From a virus, in IMG/VR virus record IMGVR_UViG_3300031649_000002, positions 1 to 56,779 of that record: a stretch of 56,779 nt of DNA; one strand, written 5' to 3'. The notes beneath the pieces are model-generated. The model worked only from the letters and a program-made list of their open reading frames with translations. It had not been told where the DNA came from and searched no databases. Within the stretch, counting starts at the first letter, position 1. The number at the start of each line of letters is the position of its first letter. The position numbers and the translations under genes were made by a program. This document shows, in pieces, positions 39,903-46,847 of the stretch.

Positions 39903-41488
39903 GGGTGGGACCCCGCGCTTCCGTCGAGGAGCTCTCGGATCTGCTGGGCTTTCGGCTGGCCGACGCGCAGTTCCCGCTTGAGGGTGTGGATGCTGGCGGG
40001 CCGGCGGTGGGTACGGCGGTGCTCGGTGTCGACCTCGCGGGCGCGGGCGAGTAGGGCGTTGAGGTCGCCTGTACCTGCCGTACTCGTGGGCTCGGGTGCG
40101 CGCTCGGGTACGGGTACGACCTCGGGTAGGGGCTGCTCTTCGGGCCGGGTACGGCTCACCGTGGGAGCGGTGGCGCGCTCTTCGTTGGCGCGGCGGCGGA
40201 CGAAGTCGACGGGGTGCTCGATGCCCGGTGGCACATCGGGTACGCGGGCGTGTACCTCGGTTCGGGTAGGGCGGGTACGGGCCATGGCGGCGGGTACAGC
40301 GGAGGCGAACTCGCGGCGTACCTGGGGCTCGGTGGTCAGGTCGAGGTGCAGGCCGGGAGCGGTGTACTCGCCGTCGGGTACCTCAGGTACGGCGGGTACG
40401 GGTACGGCCTGCGCGGCGGGTACGGGCTCGGGTGAGGCGTCGAGTTGAGGCCGTACGGGTACGTCGAGTACGGGCGCCGGGTTGGCCGCTCGGAGCGCCA
40501 GCCGTACCTGGGTCTCGGATACGGGTACGCCGTACTCGACGCAGAGCGCGGCGAGCTCAGCGGGCGTGGCGTCGGAGTGCGCGGCGTGTACCCGGAGTAC
40601 GGCATCGAACGGCTCCATCCGCCGAAGCTCCGCACCCGTGACGCCGAGCGGGGTAGCCGGGTACGGCTCGGGTACAGGCTGCGGTACCCACGGCGACGCG
40701 ACGGGTACGGTCCGCAGGTCGCCCGCGCTGCGCCGCCCGGCGAGCTGCTGCATGAGGACGTGCCGCTGCTGCCCGTCGAGGGACGCCCCCGAACGAGTGA
40801 GCGACGCGGCGAGCGCTGCCCTACCCCACGGGCCGAGCCAGCGGCGCGAGCCGAGGCGTACCGCGCGGGCGGTGGCCCGGTCGCGGCTGATCTGCTCCGC
40901 GGTACGGTTCCGGGTCGCCAGCCCGAGGTAGGACAGCAGCCGCTCGCGCAGCTCCGCGCCGATCTGCGCGGGCAGACCGGTGGAGAGAGCCTCGGGCCGG
41001 GTGACGCGGATCTCCAGGCCCATGGCGAGGTGCCAGAGCAGGCCGGCCATGACGGGGCCGAAGAAGGCGCGGACCAGGCCGCCCCAGACACCGGACTCGG
41101 TGAACGCGGGGATGATCTGCACGCCGGTGATGCACCAGACGAGGACGCCGGGCACGCCGGGGGTTCCCGCGGTGGTGCCGGTCGCGGTCGCTCGCTTGTT
41201 GGCGCGGGCCATGACGGCGCAGGCGAGGAGCGCGATCTCACCGGCGGCGAACATGACGGCGCGTTCGGTGGAGTCGACCATGCCGAGGCGGTGCTCGGCG
41301 AACCGCCAGCTGGTGTCTGCGGTGTAGGCGGTGCAGACCAGGGCGCCGATGCCTGCGGTGAGGACGGCGCCGCTGGTGCGGCGTACGACGATCGAGCAGA
41401 CGGCGGCCACTGCGAGCAGGAGGATGCCGGCGGCGAGGGCGGTCGGCCAGTGGTCGACTGCTGTCGCGAGGGGCTCGTCCAGGTTCAC
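39899..41488 (-). CDS. SpdB-like membrane protein with cytoplasmic DNA-binding-like C terminus
   Basis: 529 residues from GTG at 41488 (GGAG upstream). Four membrane helices in the first ~170 residues (ALAAGILLLAVAAVCSIVV..., VLTAGIGALVCTAYTA, AVMFAAGEIALLACAVM, FFGPVMAGLLWHLAMGLE). Next comes a cytoplasmic basic region, a Val/Pro-rich linker (~370-500), and a terminal helix-turn-helix-like segment (IHTLKRELRVGQPKAQQIRELL). This matches my recollection of SpdB/DUF2637-type proteins of Streptomyces conjugative plasmids, where membrane helices are joined to a DNA-binding tail. Its 3' two thirds is packed with GTAC. Confidence 0.6.
   Translation of the reverse strand: MNLDEPLATAVDHWPTALAAGILLLAVAAVCSIVVRRTSGAVLTAGIGALVCTAYTADTSWRFAEHRLGMVDSTERAVMFAAGEIALLACAVMARANKRATATGTTAGTPGVPGVLVWCITGVQIIPAFTESGVWGGLVRAFFGPVMAGLLWHLAMGLEIRVTRPEALSTGLPAQIGAELRERLLSYLGLATRNRTAEQISRDRATARAVRLGSRRWLGPWGRAALAASLTRSGASLDGQQRHVLMQQLAGRRSAGDLRTVPVASPWVPQPVPEPYPATPLGVTGAELRRMEPFDAVLRVHAAHSDATPAELAALCVEYGVPVSETQVRLALRAANPAPVLDVPVRPQLDASPEPVPAAQAVPVPAVPEVPDGEYTAPGLHLDLTTEPQVRREFASAVPAAMARTRPTRTEVHARVPDVPPGIEHPVDFVRRRANEERATAPTVSRTRPEEQPLPEVVPVPERAPEPTSTAGTGDLNALLARAREVDTEHRRTHRRPASIHTLKRELRVGQPKAQQIRELLDGSAGSHP
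40071..40707. repeat. GTAC-dense island inside the SpdB-like gene
   Basis: About 28 GTAC tetranucleotides in ~640 bp, often as GGGTACGGGTACGG clusters. On the coding strand they arise in different codon frames: GTA-CCC (Val-Pro), GTA-CGG (Val-Arg), CGT-ACC (Arg-Thr), AGT-ACG (Ser-Thr), GGT-ACA (Gly-Thr), GAG-TAC (Glu-Tyr). Valine is mostly GTA before a C-initial codon but usually GTC or GTG otherwise, so the pattern looks selected at the DNA level. Confidence 0.85.
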
Positions 41489-41512
41489 GTGGGCTCCAGA
41501 ATCAGGGGTGGG

Positions 41513-41989
41513 TCAGCCGAGCGGGAGGGCCTGGATGCGCCACGGCACCTCGGCCGCCGCGGGGAGGGGGGCGCCTGGTTCGGCGGCAGTCCATCCGCTG
41601 CGAGGGGCGCCGTGTGCTTCGGCGGCCATCTCGGCGGCGTCATGGCTGGCGTGGATGCTGCAGAGCGCGCCGTGCCGGAAGAGGACGTGCACCCGGTCGG
41701 TGGGGCGGGTCTGTTTGCGGGTGGTGCGCAGCAGCATGCGGAGTACGGCCCGGTCCTCGGTGTCGAGGAGGTGCTGGGCGCGCAGTGCGTCGCGTTCTCC
41801 TTCGGTGCGGGCGGTGGCGGCGCGGGCGTCGGCCAGTTCCTGGCGCAGGGTTTCGACGGCGGTCTCGGCGCGGATCAGGGCGTCGGTGGCCGGGCAGTCG
41901 TTGGTCTGAGGGGCTGGCGGTTGGCGGCTTGCGTTGTCCTGGTCGGAGCGCAGGGCCGCGAGGGTGCTGGTGCGGATGATGCGGATCAC
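41513..41989 (-). CDS. Coiled-coil hypothetical protein
   Basis: 158 residues from GTG at 41989 with GGAGGAGC upstream. Coiled coil at ~38-75 (DALIRAETAVETLRQELADARAATARTEGERDALR), then a small alpha/beta part with LFRHGALCSIHASHDAAEMAAEAHG. I have seen similar proteins beside spread genes in Streptomyces integrative elements. Function unknown. Confidence 0.6.
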   Translation of the reverse strand: MIRIIRTSTLAALRSDQDNASRQPPAPQTNDCPATDALIRAETAVETLRQELADARAATARTEGERDALRAQHLLDTEDRAVLRMLLRTTRKQTRPTDRVHVLFRHGALCSIHASHDAAEMAAEAHGAPRSGWTAAEPGAPLPAAAEVPWRIQALPLG

Positions 41990-42017
41990 GGTGCTCCTCC
42001 TGGAGCGGGCAGGGGGA

Positions 42018-42060
42018 CCGGCCCCGCGCGGCCGTGGGGGAACGAAGCGCGCGGGGCCGG
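42018..42060. terminator. Perfect 12-bp hairpin
   Basis: CCGGCCCCGCGC (42018-42029) pairs with GCGCGGGGCCGG (42049-42060), loop 19 nt, in the gap 14 nt after the stop of the 42075 gene. Likely terminator or mRNA end. Confidence 0.6.
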
Positions 42061-42074
42061 CCGGTCGGTGGGTG

Positions 42075-42287
42075 TTACCAGCCCCAGGGGGCGTTGTTAC
42101 CGCGGCGGACGGTGGCCCGGTGGCTGGCGCGGCGTTGGCGGGAGGCCGCTTCGTCGGCGGCGCGTCGGCGTTCGGCGCGTTCGGCGTCTTTGCGGGCGGC
42201 GCGGTCCGAGGCGCTCTCGCGGCCGGCGTACTGGTCGGCGGCGAGTTGGCGGTCGTTGCCGGGGCGGAGCCAGGAGAAGGCGCCCAT
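42075..42287 (-). CDS. Small basic protein
   Basis: 70 residues from ATG at 42287 (ATGA overlap). GAFSWLRPGNDRQLAADQYAGRESASDRAARKDAERAERRRAADEAASRQRRASHRATVRRGNN... is one long, highly charged helix with a basic end. Probably nucleic-acid associated; not recognised. Confidence 0.55.
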   Translation of the reverse strand: MGAFSWLRPGNDRQLAADQYAGRESASDRAARKDAERAERRRAADEAASRQRRASHRATVRRGNNAPWGW

Positions 42288-42439
42288 CAGCGTTGCCTCG
42301 CTTCCTGCGCGGCGAGGGTCTGCCGGACTTCGACGGCTTGCGCGTAGTCGGCGTTGCACGCCTGGACGGTCGCGGGCTCGGCGAGGATCTGGCTCGGGCG
42401 GGGCGTCCGGTCCGGCTGCTCGGGCTGCTGCTCGCTCAT
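42287..42439 (-). CDS. Small hypothetical protein
   Basis: 50 residues from ATG at 42439, overlapping both neighbours by 4 nt. Pro/Gln-rich N terminus and a helical end (CNADYAQAVEVRQTLAAQEARQR). No function inferred. Confidence 0.5.
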   Translation of the reverse strand: MSEQQPEQPDRTPRPSQILAEPATVQACNADYAQAVEVRQTLAAQEARQR

Positions 42440-42603
42440 CGGCCGGCCCCTTGCTGCGGGAAGGGGTGTTCGGCGAGGTGTTGGGCGAGGGCGCGGCCGT
42501 TCGCGGCTTGTGCGGGGTGCCGGTAGATGGCGCACAGGCTGCAGTCGCGGGGGTTGTGCGTGCCGGGGCTGTGCTGCTCAGGGGGTTGTTGCGTAGGCTT
42601 CAC
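42436..42603 (-). CDS. Small Cys-pair protein
   Basis: 55 residues from GTG at 42603 with GAGGCAGG upstream. One CSLC motif and two downstream His (YRHPAQ, HLAEHPF) could bind zinc. First gene of the minus-strand cassette, divergent from the regulator at 42768. Confidence 0.5.
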   Translation of the reverse strand: MKPTQQPPEQHSPGTHNPRDCSLCAIYRHPAQAANGRALAQHLAEHPFPQQGAGR

Positions 42604-42636
42604 GGGCCTGCCTCTTCGTCGCGGTTGAAGGTGGGC

Positions 42637-42676
42637 GCCCCCGGCCCATACGGCGTTCCAGCGCCGGGCCGGGGGC
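42637..42676. promoter_or_regulatory. Perfect 11-bp inverted repeat in divergent region
   Basis: GCCCCCGGCCC (42637-42647) and GGGCCGGGGGC (42666-42676) with an inner GGCG/CGCC stem. Lies in the leader of the minus-strand cassette; a hairpin or operator. Confidence 0.5.
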
Positions 42677-42702
42677 TTACTTCGTTGAGCAGCACGGGCT
42701 GC

Positions 42703-42732
42703 TTGCTCCCGACTGTAGGGGACCCCTACACT
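42703..42732 (+). promoter_or_regulatory. Rightward promoter overlapped by a 17-bp palindromic operator
   Basis: TTGCTC (42703-42708) and TACACT (42727-42732) are 18 nt apart. The perfect palindrome TGTAGGGGACCCCTACA (42714-42730, single central base) fills the spacer and enters the -10. Binding here would block transcription of the 42768 regulator gene, an autoregulatory layout. Confidence 0.6.
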
Positions 42733-42767
42733 CCATGGCAAGCGGCCCACCGAATGAAAGGGCCGAG

Positions 42768-43067
42768 ATGAGCGACGAGGAGGTGCGCCGGGTGGCGGAC
42801 GCCCTTGACGCGGTCGAGCAGATCGCGGACTTGGAGCAGCGGGTCAGGGCGAAGAGCCAGGTGATGGCTGCTCAGGCCGAGCGCAACAAGGAGTGGTCCC
42901 ACGAGCGGGACGACCTGATTCGTCGACTGAACGGCGAGGAGGGGCTGTCATACCGGCAGATCGCGGCGCGCCTCGACATCAAGCTGAGCACGGTGCAGGC
43001 CGTGTTCCGTGGGTACAAAGGGTCGGGCACGACGCGGCCGAAGGTGGAGAAGGACCCGGAGGGGTGA
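42768..43067 (+). CDS. Helix-turn-helix protein with coiled coil
   Basis: 99 residues from ATG at 42768 (AAAGGG upstream). An ATG at 42735 is in frame but lies only 3 nt after the proposed -10. Helical N terminus (EEVRRVADALDAVEQIADLEQRVRAK) and a sigma-70 region 4-like helix-turn-helix (LSYRQIAARLDIKLSTVQAVFRGYKG, ~62-87). Likely binds the palindrome just upstream. Followed by a coupled DUF6221-like gene. Confidence 0.65.
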   Translation: MSDEEVRRVADALDAVEQIADLEQRVRAKSQVMAAQAERNKEWSHERDDLIRRLNGEEGLSYRQIAARLDIKLSTVQAVFRGYKGSGTTRPKVEKDPEG

Positions 43068-43429
43068 GCGGCGTGGAGGATCTCGTGCAGTGGCTGCGCG
43101 CCCAGCTCGACGAGGACGAGCGGATTGCGCGTGAGACAGCGGCCGAGTGGGGCACTGCGTGGGCGGCAGACCATGACTCGGACACGGTGGATAGTGCCAT
43201 CGAATACGTGAGCGTGGTCGGGGAGCCGAACTCCCCGATCGGATTCATCGCGGAGTGGGATCCGGCGCGGGTGCTGCGAGAGGTCGACAGCAAGAGGCGG
43301 GTAATCGGAGCGATCGAACATCTACTTGTTCAGGTAGACGATCCGTTCGCAGGCGTGGATGACGTCCTGCGCCTGCTCGCGCTCCCGTACACCGACCGGC
43401 CCGGCTACCTGGATTCGTGGCGGCCCTGA
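43064..43429 (+). CDS. DUF6221-like protein
   Basis: 121 residues from GTG at 43064, overlapping the regulator stop (GTGA). DLVQWLRAQLDEDERIARE at the start and VLREVDSKRRVIGAI...VLRLLALPYTDRPGYLDSWRP at the end are the two conserved blocks of this Streptomyces family. The variable middle differs between members. Function of the family is unknown. Followed by a terminator. Confidence 0.75.
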   Translation: MSGVEDLVQWLRAQLDEDERIARETAAEWGTAWAADHDSDTVDSAIEYVSVVGEPNSPIGFIAEWDPARVLREVDSKRRVIGAIEHLLVQVDDPFAGVDDVLRLLALPYTDRPGYLDSWRP

Positions 43430-43442
43430 TCCCTCACGCGCT

Positions 43443-43477
43443 GAAGGCCCTCGTCGACCTGAACGACGGGGGCCTTC
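43443..43477. terminator. Bidirectional terminator
   Basis: GAAGGCCC (43443-43450) with GGGCCTTC (43470-43477) and an inner CGTCG/CGACG stem. Lies between the converging plus-strand operon (ends 43429) and minus-strand gene (ends 43583). Confidence 0.7.
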
Positions 43478-43582
43478 GCGTTGTGCGGAGTAGCGCTGCC
43501 CGCGCGAGCCAGCGGGAACGAACAGGCAGCGCACTGATCGTACGCCCGTCCGGCCAGGCCCGGGACGTGTGGGAACACTGAC

Positions 43583-43750
43583 CTACTCGGGGTCGTCGAC
43601 CGCGCGGAGCCGGCGCCGGTCCATGTCCGCTTCGATCCGGTCGAGCAGCTGCTCGTCGCCTGTCTCGTCGGTGTTCGTGACGGCGGCGAGGATGCGGCGT
43701 CCGTCGGGGAACTCGCGGGTGATGATGCGGTGTTCGGGGCTGCCGGCCAT
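43583..43750 (-). CDS. Small hypothetical protein
   Basis: 55 residues from ATG at 43750, preceded by GGGGGAAC. AGSPEHRIITREFPDGRRILAAVTNTDETGDEQLLDRIEADMDRRRLRAVDDPE: a beta hairpin followed by an amphipathic helix. Function unknown. Confidence 0.5.
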   Translation of the reverse strand: MAGSPEHRIITREFPDGRRILAAVTNTDETGDEQLLDRIEADMDRRRLRAVDDPE

Positions 43751-43778
43751 GGGGTTCCCCCTGTCGCGTGGTTGGGGT

Positions 43779-43916
43779 TCAGGCTGCCGCCTGTGTCGGT
43801 TTCAGGTCAATGGGGCCGACGCCTTTCGGTCTGGCCGGGGTGCGCGTAGCGTCGGTGGCCACTTGGGAGTGCGCGGCCCGTCGACGGTAGGGGTACCTGT
43901 CGGCGGGCCGCGTCAT
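43779..43916 (-). CDS. Possible 45-residue basic protein
   Basis: ATG at 43916, 18 nt after the stop of the upstream zinc-ribbon gene, without a clear ribosome-binding site. TRPADRYPYRRRAAHSQVATDATRTPARPKGVGPIDLKPTQ is basic and probably disordered. Retained because of its tight spacing in the operon, but it may not be real. Confidence 0.35.
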   Translation of the reverse strand: MTRPADRYPYRRRAAHSQVATDATRTPARPKGVGPIDLKPTQAAA

Positions 43917-43933
43917 GTCTGAACGCGCGACGG

Positions 43934-44068
43934 TCAGTTGTGCGGGTGGCTGCTGCCCTGGCTCATCGGCCAGCGGTGTCCGCAGCGCACGCATTCGTAC
44001 TGGCCGCCCTTGACGACCTTCACGGAGCGGGGGCGGCCCTTGCTGCTGCATGGGACGACGGCGGTCAC
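43934..44068 (-). CDS. Small zinc-ribbon protein
   Basis: 44 residues from GTG at 44068, overlapping the upstream stop (GTGA). A basic arm (SSKGRPRSVKVVKGGQY) precedes CVRCGHRWPM. One further Cys lies near the start (VVPCSS). Resembles a half zinc ribbon; may dimerise around metal. Function unknown. Confidence 0.5.
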   Translation of the reverse strand: MTAVVPCSSKGRPRSVKVVKGGQYECVRCGHRWPMSQGSSHPHN

Positions 44069-44451
44069 GGCTGGTCCCGCCCGTCGGTCGCTTGGGTCGC
44101 TGTCTGCCGGTCGCCGTCGGTGCGGAGTGCGTCGCGGATACGTTGGGCGAGGGTGCCGTGGTTGGCGGTCCAGGGCGCGCCGGCTTCGATGAGGTCGGCG
44201 AGGCGCTGCACGCGGGCGATGGCGGCCTCGGCGCGGGCGCGGCGCTGCTGTTCGTACTTCCACGCCTTCCGGTAGCTCTCCCGCTCGCGGGCCACTGTGA
44301 GCGTGTTGCGGGCGTGCTGCTCGGCCGCGGTTTCGAGCTGCTCGATGCGCTGGTCGTAGTCGGCGAGTTCAGCGGTGAGCCGGTCGTTTTCGGCGTGGAG
44401 TTGGTCGAGTTCGTCGCTGGTGATCTGGTCGATGGTCTTGCGGTCGGTCAT
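44065..44451 (-). CDS. Coiled-coil protein
   Basis: 128 residues from ATG at 44451. An almost continuous coiled coil from ~10 to 75 (ITSDELDQLHAENDRLTAELADYDQRIEQLETAAEQHARN...), then helical (ARAEAAIARVQRLADLIEAGAPW). Translationally coupled to both neighbours. No specific function. Confidence 0.65.
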   Translation of the reverse strand: MTDRKTIDQITSDELDQLHAENDRLTAELADYDQRIEQLETAAEQHARNTLTVARERESYRKAWKYEQQRRARAEAAIARVQRLADLIEAGAPWTANHGTLAQRIRDALRTDGDRQTATQATDGRDQP

Positions 44452-44714
44452 GCGGCGTCCTGTTCGGTGTGGGCCCACGAGGGGCGTGGGCGGGGCTGTG
44501 ACGGCTTGTGGGGCTCGGGAGGCGACGCGGGGGCCTCGGAGTGCTGCACGAGCGCCACAACCGCCGTCACGCCTCGCCATGCGGCATGGCACGCCCACGC
44601 GGCGGTGACGATCACGGTCCACAGGGCAAGGGTGGCGGTCGCGGCGAGCAGCACAATCCATACGAGGAAGGCCCAGCCGAGGGTGATGACGGTTTCGACC
44701 GCCTCGCCGATCAC
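44448..44714 (-). CDS. Small membrane protein
   Basis: 88 residues from GTG at 44714. Two close hydrophobic helices (~8-60, VITLGWAFLVWIVLLAATATLALWTVIVTAAWACHAAW) and a Pro-rich cytoplasmic tail. Coupled by 4-nt overlaps in the operon. Function unknown. Confidence 0.65.
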   Translation of the reverse strand: MIGEAVETVITLGWAFLVWIVLLAATATLALWTVIVTAAWACHAAWRGVTAVVALVQHSEAPASPPEPHKPSQPRPRPSWAHTEQDAA

Positions 44715-45175
44715 GACGGGTCCTCGATGGCGGCCTCGATGACGACCGTGGTGGTGCGCCGGACGAGGCGGAACGTGAACTCCGGCTGCATCCGGCGGCG
44801 CGCGGCCAGTCGCTCGACGGCGAACTTCACATCGGTGCTCGCGCTACTGCACTGCTCCCAGGTGCCGTCAGGGTGCTGCCCCTGGACGAGGTACTCGACG
44901 GTCTGCCGGTGGTCCTCGAAGTTGGCGTTGACGGCCGGGTACAGGTCGGGGAAGGCGAAGCAGGCGTTGATCACGTCGGCGACGATCGGTGCGTTGAGTG
45001 GGATCTCCTCGCCGCGCGGGTGCATGGACCCGCGGACGTAGCCCATGACGGCGGCGTCGTGGACGAGGGCGCGTTCGCGGTCGGTGAGCGCGTTGAGGAA
45101 GGTGGCTACGGCTTCGGCGCGGGCACGCTCGCGGTCGGCGAAGTAGGTGATCAGGGCGGCGGGGAGTTCGGTCAC
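44711..45175 (-). CDS. Hypothetical protein
   Basis: 154 residues from GTG at 45175. An N-terminal helical region (ELPAALITYFADRERARAEAVATFLNALTDRERALVHDAAVMGYV) is followed by a mixed domain and a strand-rich end (EFTFRLVRRTTTVVIEAAIED). Overlaps both neighbours by 4 nt. No family recognised. Confidence 0.6.
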   Translation of the reverse strand: MTELPAALITYFADRERARAEAVATFLNALTDRERALVHDAAVMGYVRGSMHPRGEEIPLNAPIVADVINACFAFPDLYPAVNANFEDHRQTVEYLVQGQHPDGTWEQCSSASTDVKFAVERLAARRRMQPEFTFRLVRRTTTVVIEAAIEDPS

Positions 45176-45966
45176 GGCCGGGTCTCCTTCGGCTGCTGCG
45201 CCCCACCAGCGGGCCCGGGGCAGGTGACGGGCGCCTCGCTGCTGATCCGGTCGGTGAGCGGGAGTTCGAACGGCGTGCGTCCGCAGCACGGGGTGAGGCC
45301 GGAGCCGTCCGGCGGGCAGCCGTGCACGGTCTCGCTGGCGCCCTCGCCGCTCATGCAGACCGAGTGACCCTTGGCTCGGCAGCCGGGGCACAGGATTGCC
45401 GCCCCGGGGGCGTGCCGGGAGCCGGGGGTCTCGCTGTCGGGCTGATGCGCCTCGGTGGCGTCCGGGCCGGGGCAGATGAACGGGTAGTCCGGGTTGGTGC
45501 CGTGGCAGGCGGGGCAGTCCTCCGCGTTGCCGCCGACGTGCGCCTGGGTCTCGGTGCGCCCCGCGACGGCAGGCACGGACTCGGCAGCCATCCGGCGCAG
45601 CAGGGACGTAGCCCATCGCGCGCCGTTGTCGAACATGTCCACCTGGTCCTGCGGAAGGTCCTCACGATCGATCCGGTCTGCGGCCTCACGCAGCACGGTG
45701 GCCCGGTCGGCGCTCGCGGGCAGCACGGACAACACCGCGTCGGCGTCTGCCTCAGCGTCGGCACGCCACCGGTACTCGCAGTCGGCCCAGCGGCGGCCGG
45801 GGTTCTGCCGCTCCCAGATGGCGGCGGCGATCCGGTCGCGGAGTTCGCAGCCCGCGCAGCCGTAGTCCGCGGCCAGGTTGTCGTGCCGGGCGACGGAGCC
45901 GTGCAGGGCGGACAGGTAGCGCTCGACGTCGCGGAGCAAGCGGGCAGGTTCGGGCTGGTTGGTCAT
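45172..45966 (-). CDS. Multi-zinc-knuckle protein
   Basis: 264 residues from ATG at 45966. Helical N-terminal half (LLRDVERYLSALHGSVARHDNLAADYGCAGCELRDRIAAAIWERQ...) resembling small Streptomyces proteins of unknown function. The C-terminal half has several Cys pairs: CPACHG, CPGP, CPGCRAKG, VCMS, CCGRTP. Likely binds two or more metals; perhaps a fusion of short Cys proteins seen elsewhere in the genome. Confidence 0.6.
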   Translation of the reverse strand: MTNQPEPARLLRDVERYLSALHGSVARHDNLAADYGCAGCELRDRIAAAIWERQNPGRRWADCEYRWRADAEADADAVLSVLPASADRATVLREAADRIDREDLPQDQVDMFDNGARWATSLLRRMAAESVPAVAGRTETQAHVGGNAEDCPACHGTNPDYPFICPGPDATEAHQPDSETPGSRHAPGAAILCPGCRAKGHSVCMSGEGASETVHGCPPDGSGLTPCCGRTPFELPLTDRISSEAPVTCPGPAGGAQQPKETRP

Positions 45967-45984
45967 CGGGGTCCTTCGGTCGGG

Positions 45985-46011
45985 GCCGGCCACCCGCAGA
46001 GGGCGGCCGGC
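45985..46011. terminator. Intergenic hairpin
   Basis: GCCGGCC (45985-45991) with GGCCGGC (46005-46011) in the 56-nt gap between two minus-strand genes. Possible attenuator. Confidence 0.4.
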
Positions 46012-46022
46012 GCGCGGGACGG

Positions 46023-46415
46023 TCAGGCGGTGGCGGGGTCGACCTCGGGGTGCGTGAACCGGACGGGCTTGCCCAACTCGCGGGCGTAAGCGATCTCGGC
46101 GGTCGTCGATGAGCCGATGTAATCGCCGACGACGAGGACCTCATCGGCCAGGCGGATCTTCGCCCGGTGCAGGTCGTCCAGCCGTGCCTTGAGCGCCTCG
46201 GCTTCGACCGGGTCCGCCCACAGCGGGTGCGGGGTCTTCATGTTGCAGCCGGGCTTGACGACGATCTTCCCGGCGGCGGTCTCGCGCAGGTCGGCCTCGG
46301 TCATCTCGGGCATGAAGCGGGTGGATCCGCAGATCACGACGATCGGCGGCAGGCTCAGCCCGTACTTCGCCGAGGCGAGCTTCTCTTCCGGGGTCAGCGA
46401 CTGCGGGTACGACAT
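46023..46415 (-). CDS. Nucleoside 2-deoxyribosyltransferase-like protein
   Basis: 130 residues from ATG at 46415. PIVVICGSTRFMPEMTEADLRE is the N-terminal Rossmann-like strand-loop-helix. RLADEVLVVGDYIGSSTTAEIAYARELGKPVRF carries the S-T-x-x-E-I-A segment, with the conserved Glu of deoxyribosyltransferase/DUF4406 proteins. Such enzymes exchange bases on deoxynucleosides or hydrolyse modified nucleotides. Common in actinophages, where they may feed nucleotide pools. Substrate unknown. Confidence 0.7.
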   Translation of the reverse strand: MSYPQSLTPEEKLASAKYGLSLPPIVVICGSTRFMPEMTEADLRETAAGKIVVKPGCNMKTPHPLWADPVEAEALKARLDDLHRAKIRLADEVLVVGDYIGSSTTAEIAYARELGKPVRFTHPEVDPATA

Positions 46416-46456
46416 GGGGTTCCTCCGGTGGGTGGTGTGGCAGGGTCGGCGGGCGG

Positions 46457-46485
46457 GCCCGGCGGTGATAGCGACACCGCCGGGC
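46457..46485. terminator. Perfect 11-bp hairpin
   Basis: GCCCGGCGGTG (46457-46467) pairs with CACCGCCGGGC (46475-46485), loop 7 nt, 10 nt after the stop of the 46496 gene. Terminator-like. Confidence 0.6.
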
Positions 46486-46495
46486 TCGTGTCCGG

Positions 46496-46837
46496 TCACG
46501 GGGCGGTGGTGCATCCGGGGCAGTCGTCCACGTGCTCCGGGTCGTCGCTGTCGTCGGCGACGACGTGCGTCTCCTCGCCGTCGGGGCCGGCGAGGTTCTG
46601 CCGCAGAACGGCGGCCCGCTCCTGGTCCAACTCCAGCCAGTACGGCTCGCCGCCGGGGCCGGACAGCATCACGGTCACGCTGTCGTCGTCGCCCCACATG
46701 ACGTCGTCCAGGCCCCAGCGGAGTTGGACGGGCTGCTGCTCGACGTCGGGGCCGAGCATGTTGGCGATCTCGTCGTCGCCGAAGCCGTCGCGCTTCAGGC
46801 TGGCGGCCATCTCGTTGGTGGGCGGGGTGGTGGTCAC
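46496..46837 (-). CDS. Acidic hypothetical protein
   Basis: 113 residues from GTG at 46837 with GAGGAGCAC upstream. Helical start (EMAASLKRDGFGDDEIANMLG), strand-rich middle (DDSVTVMLSGPGGEPYWLELDQERAAVLRQNLAG) and an acidic end with one CPGC. No function known. Confidence 0.6.
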   Translation of the reverse strand: MTTTPPTNEMAASLKRDGFGDDEIANMLGPDVEQQPVQLRWGLDDVMWGDDDSVTVMLSGPGGEPYWLELDQERAAVLRQNLAGPDGEETHVVADDSDDPEHVDDCPGCTTAP

Positions 46838-46847
46838 GGTGTGCTCC

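Noticed and set aside
40445-42526. 693-residue open frame on the plus strand opposite the SpdB-like gene
   Set aside because: Antisense shadow with Arg/Gly-rich low-complexity translation and no domain; the minus-strand genes have starts, ribosome-binding sites and coupled overlaps.
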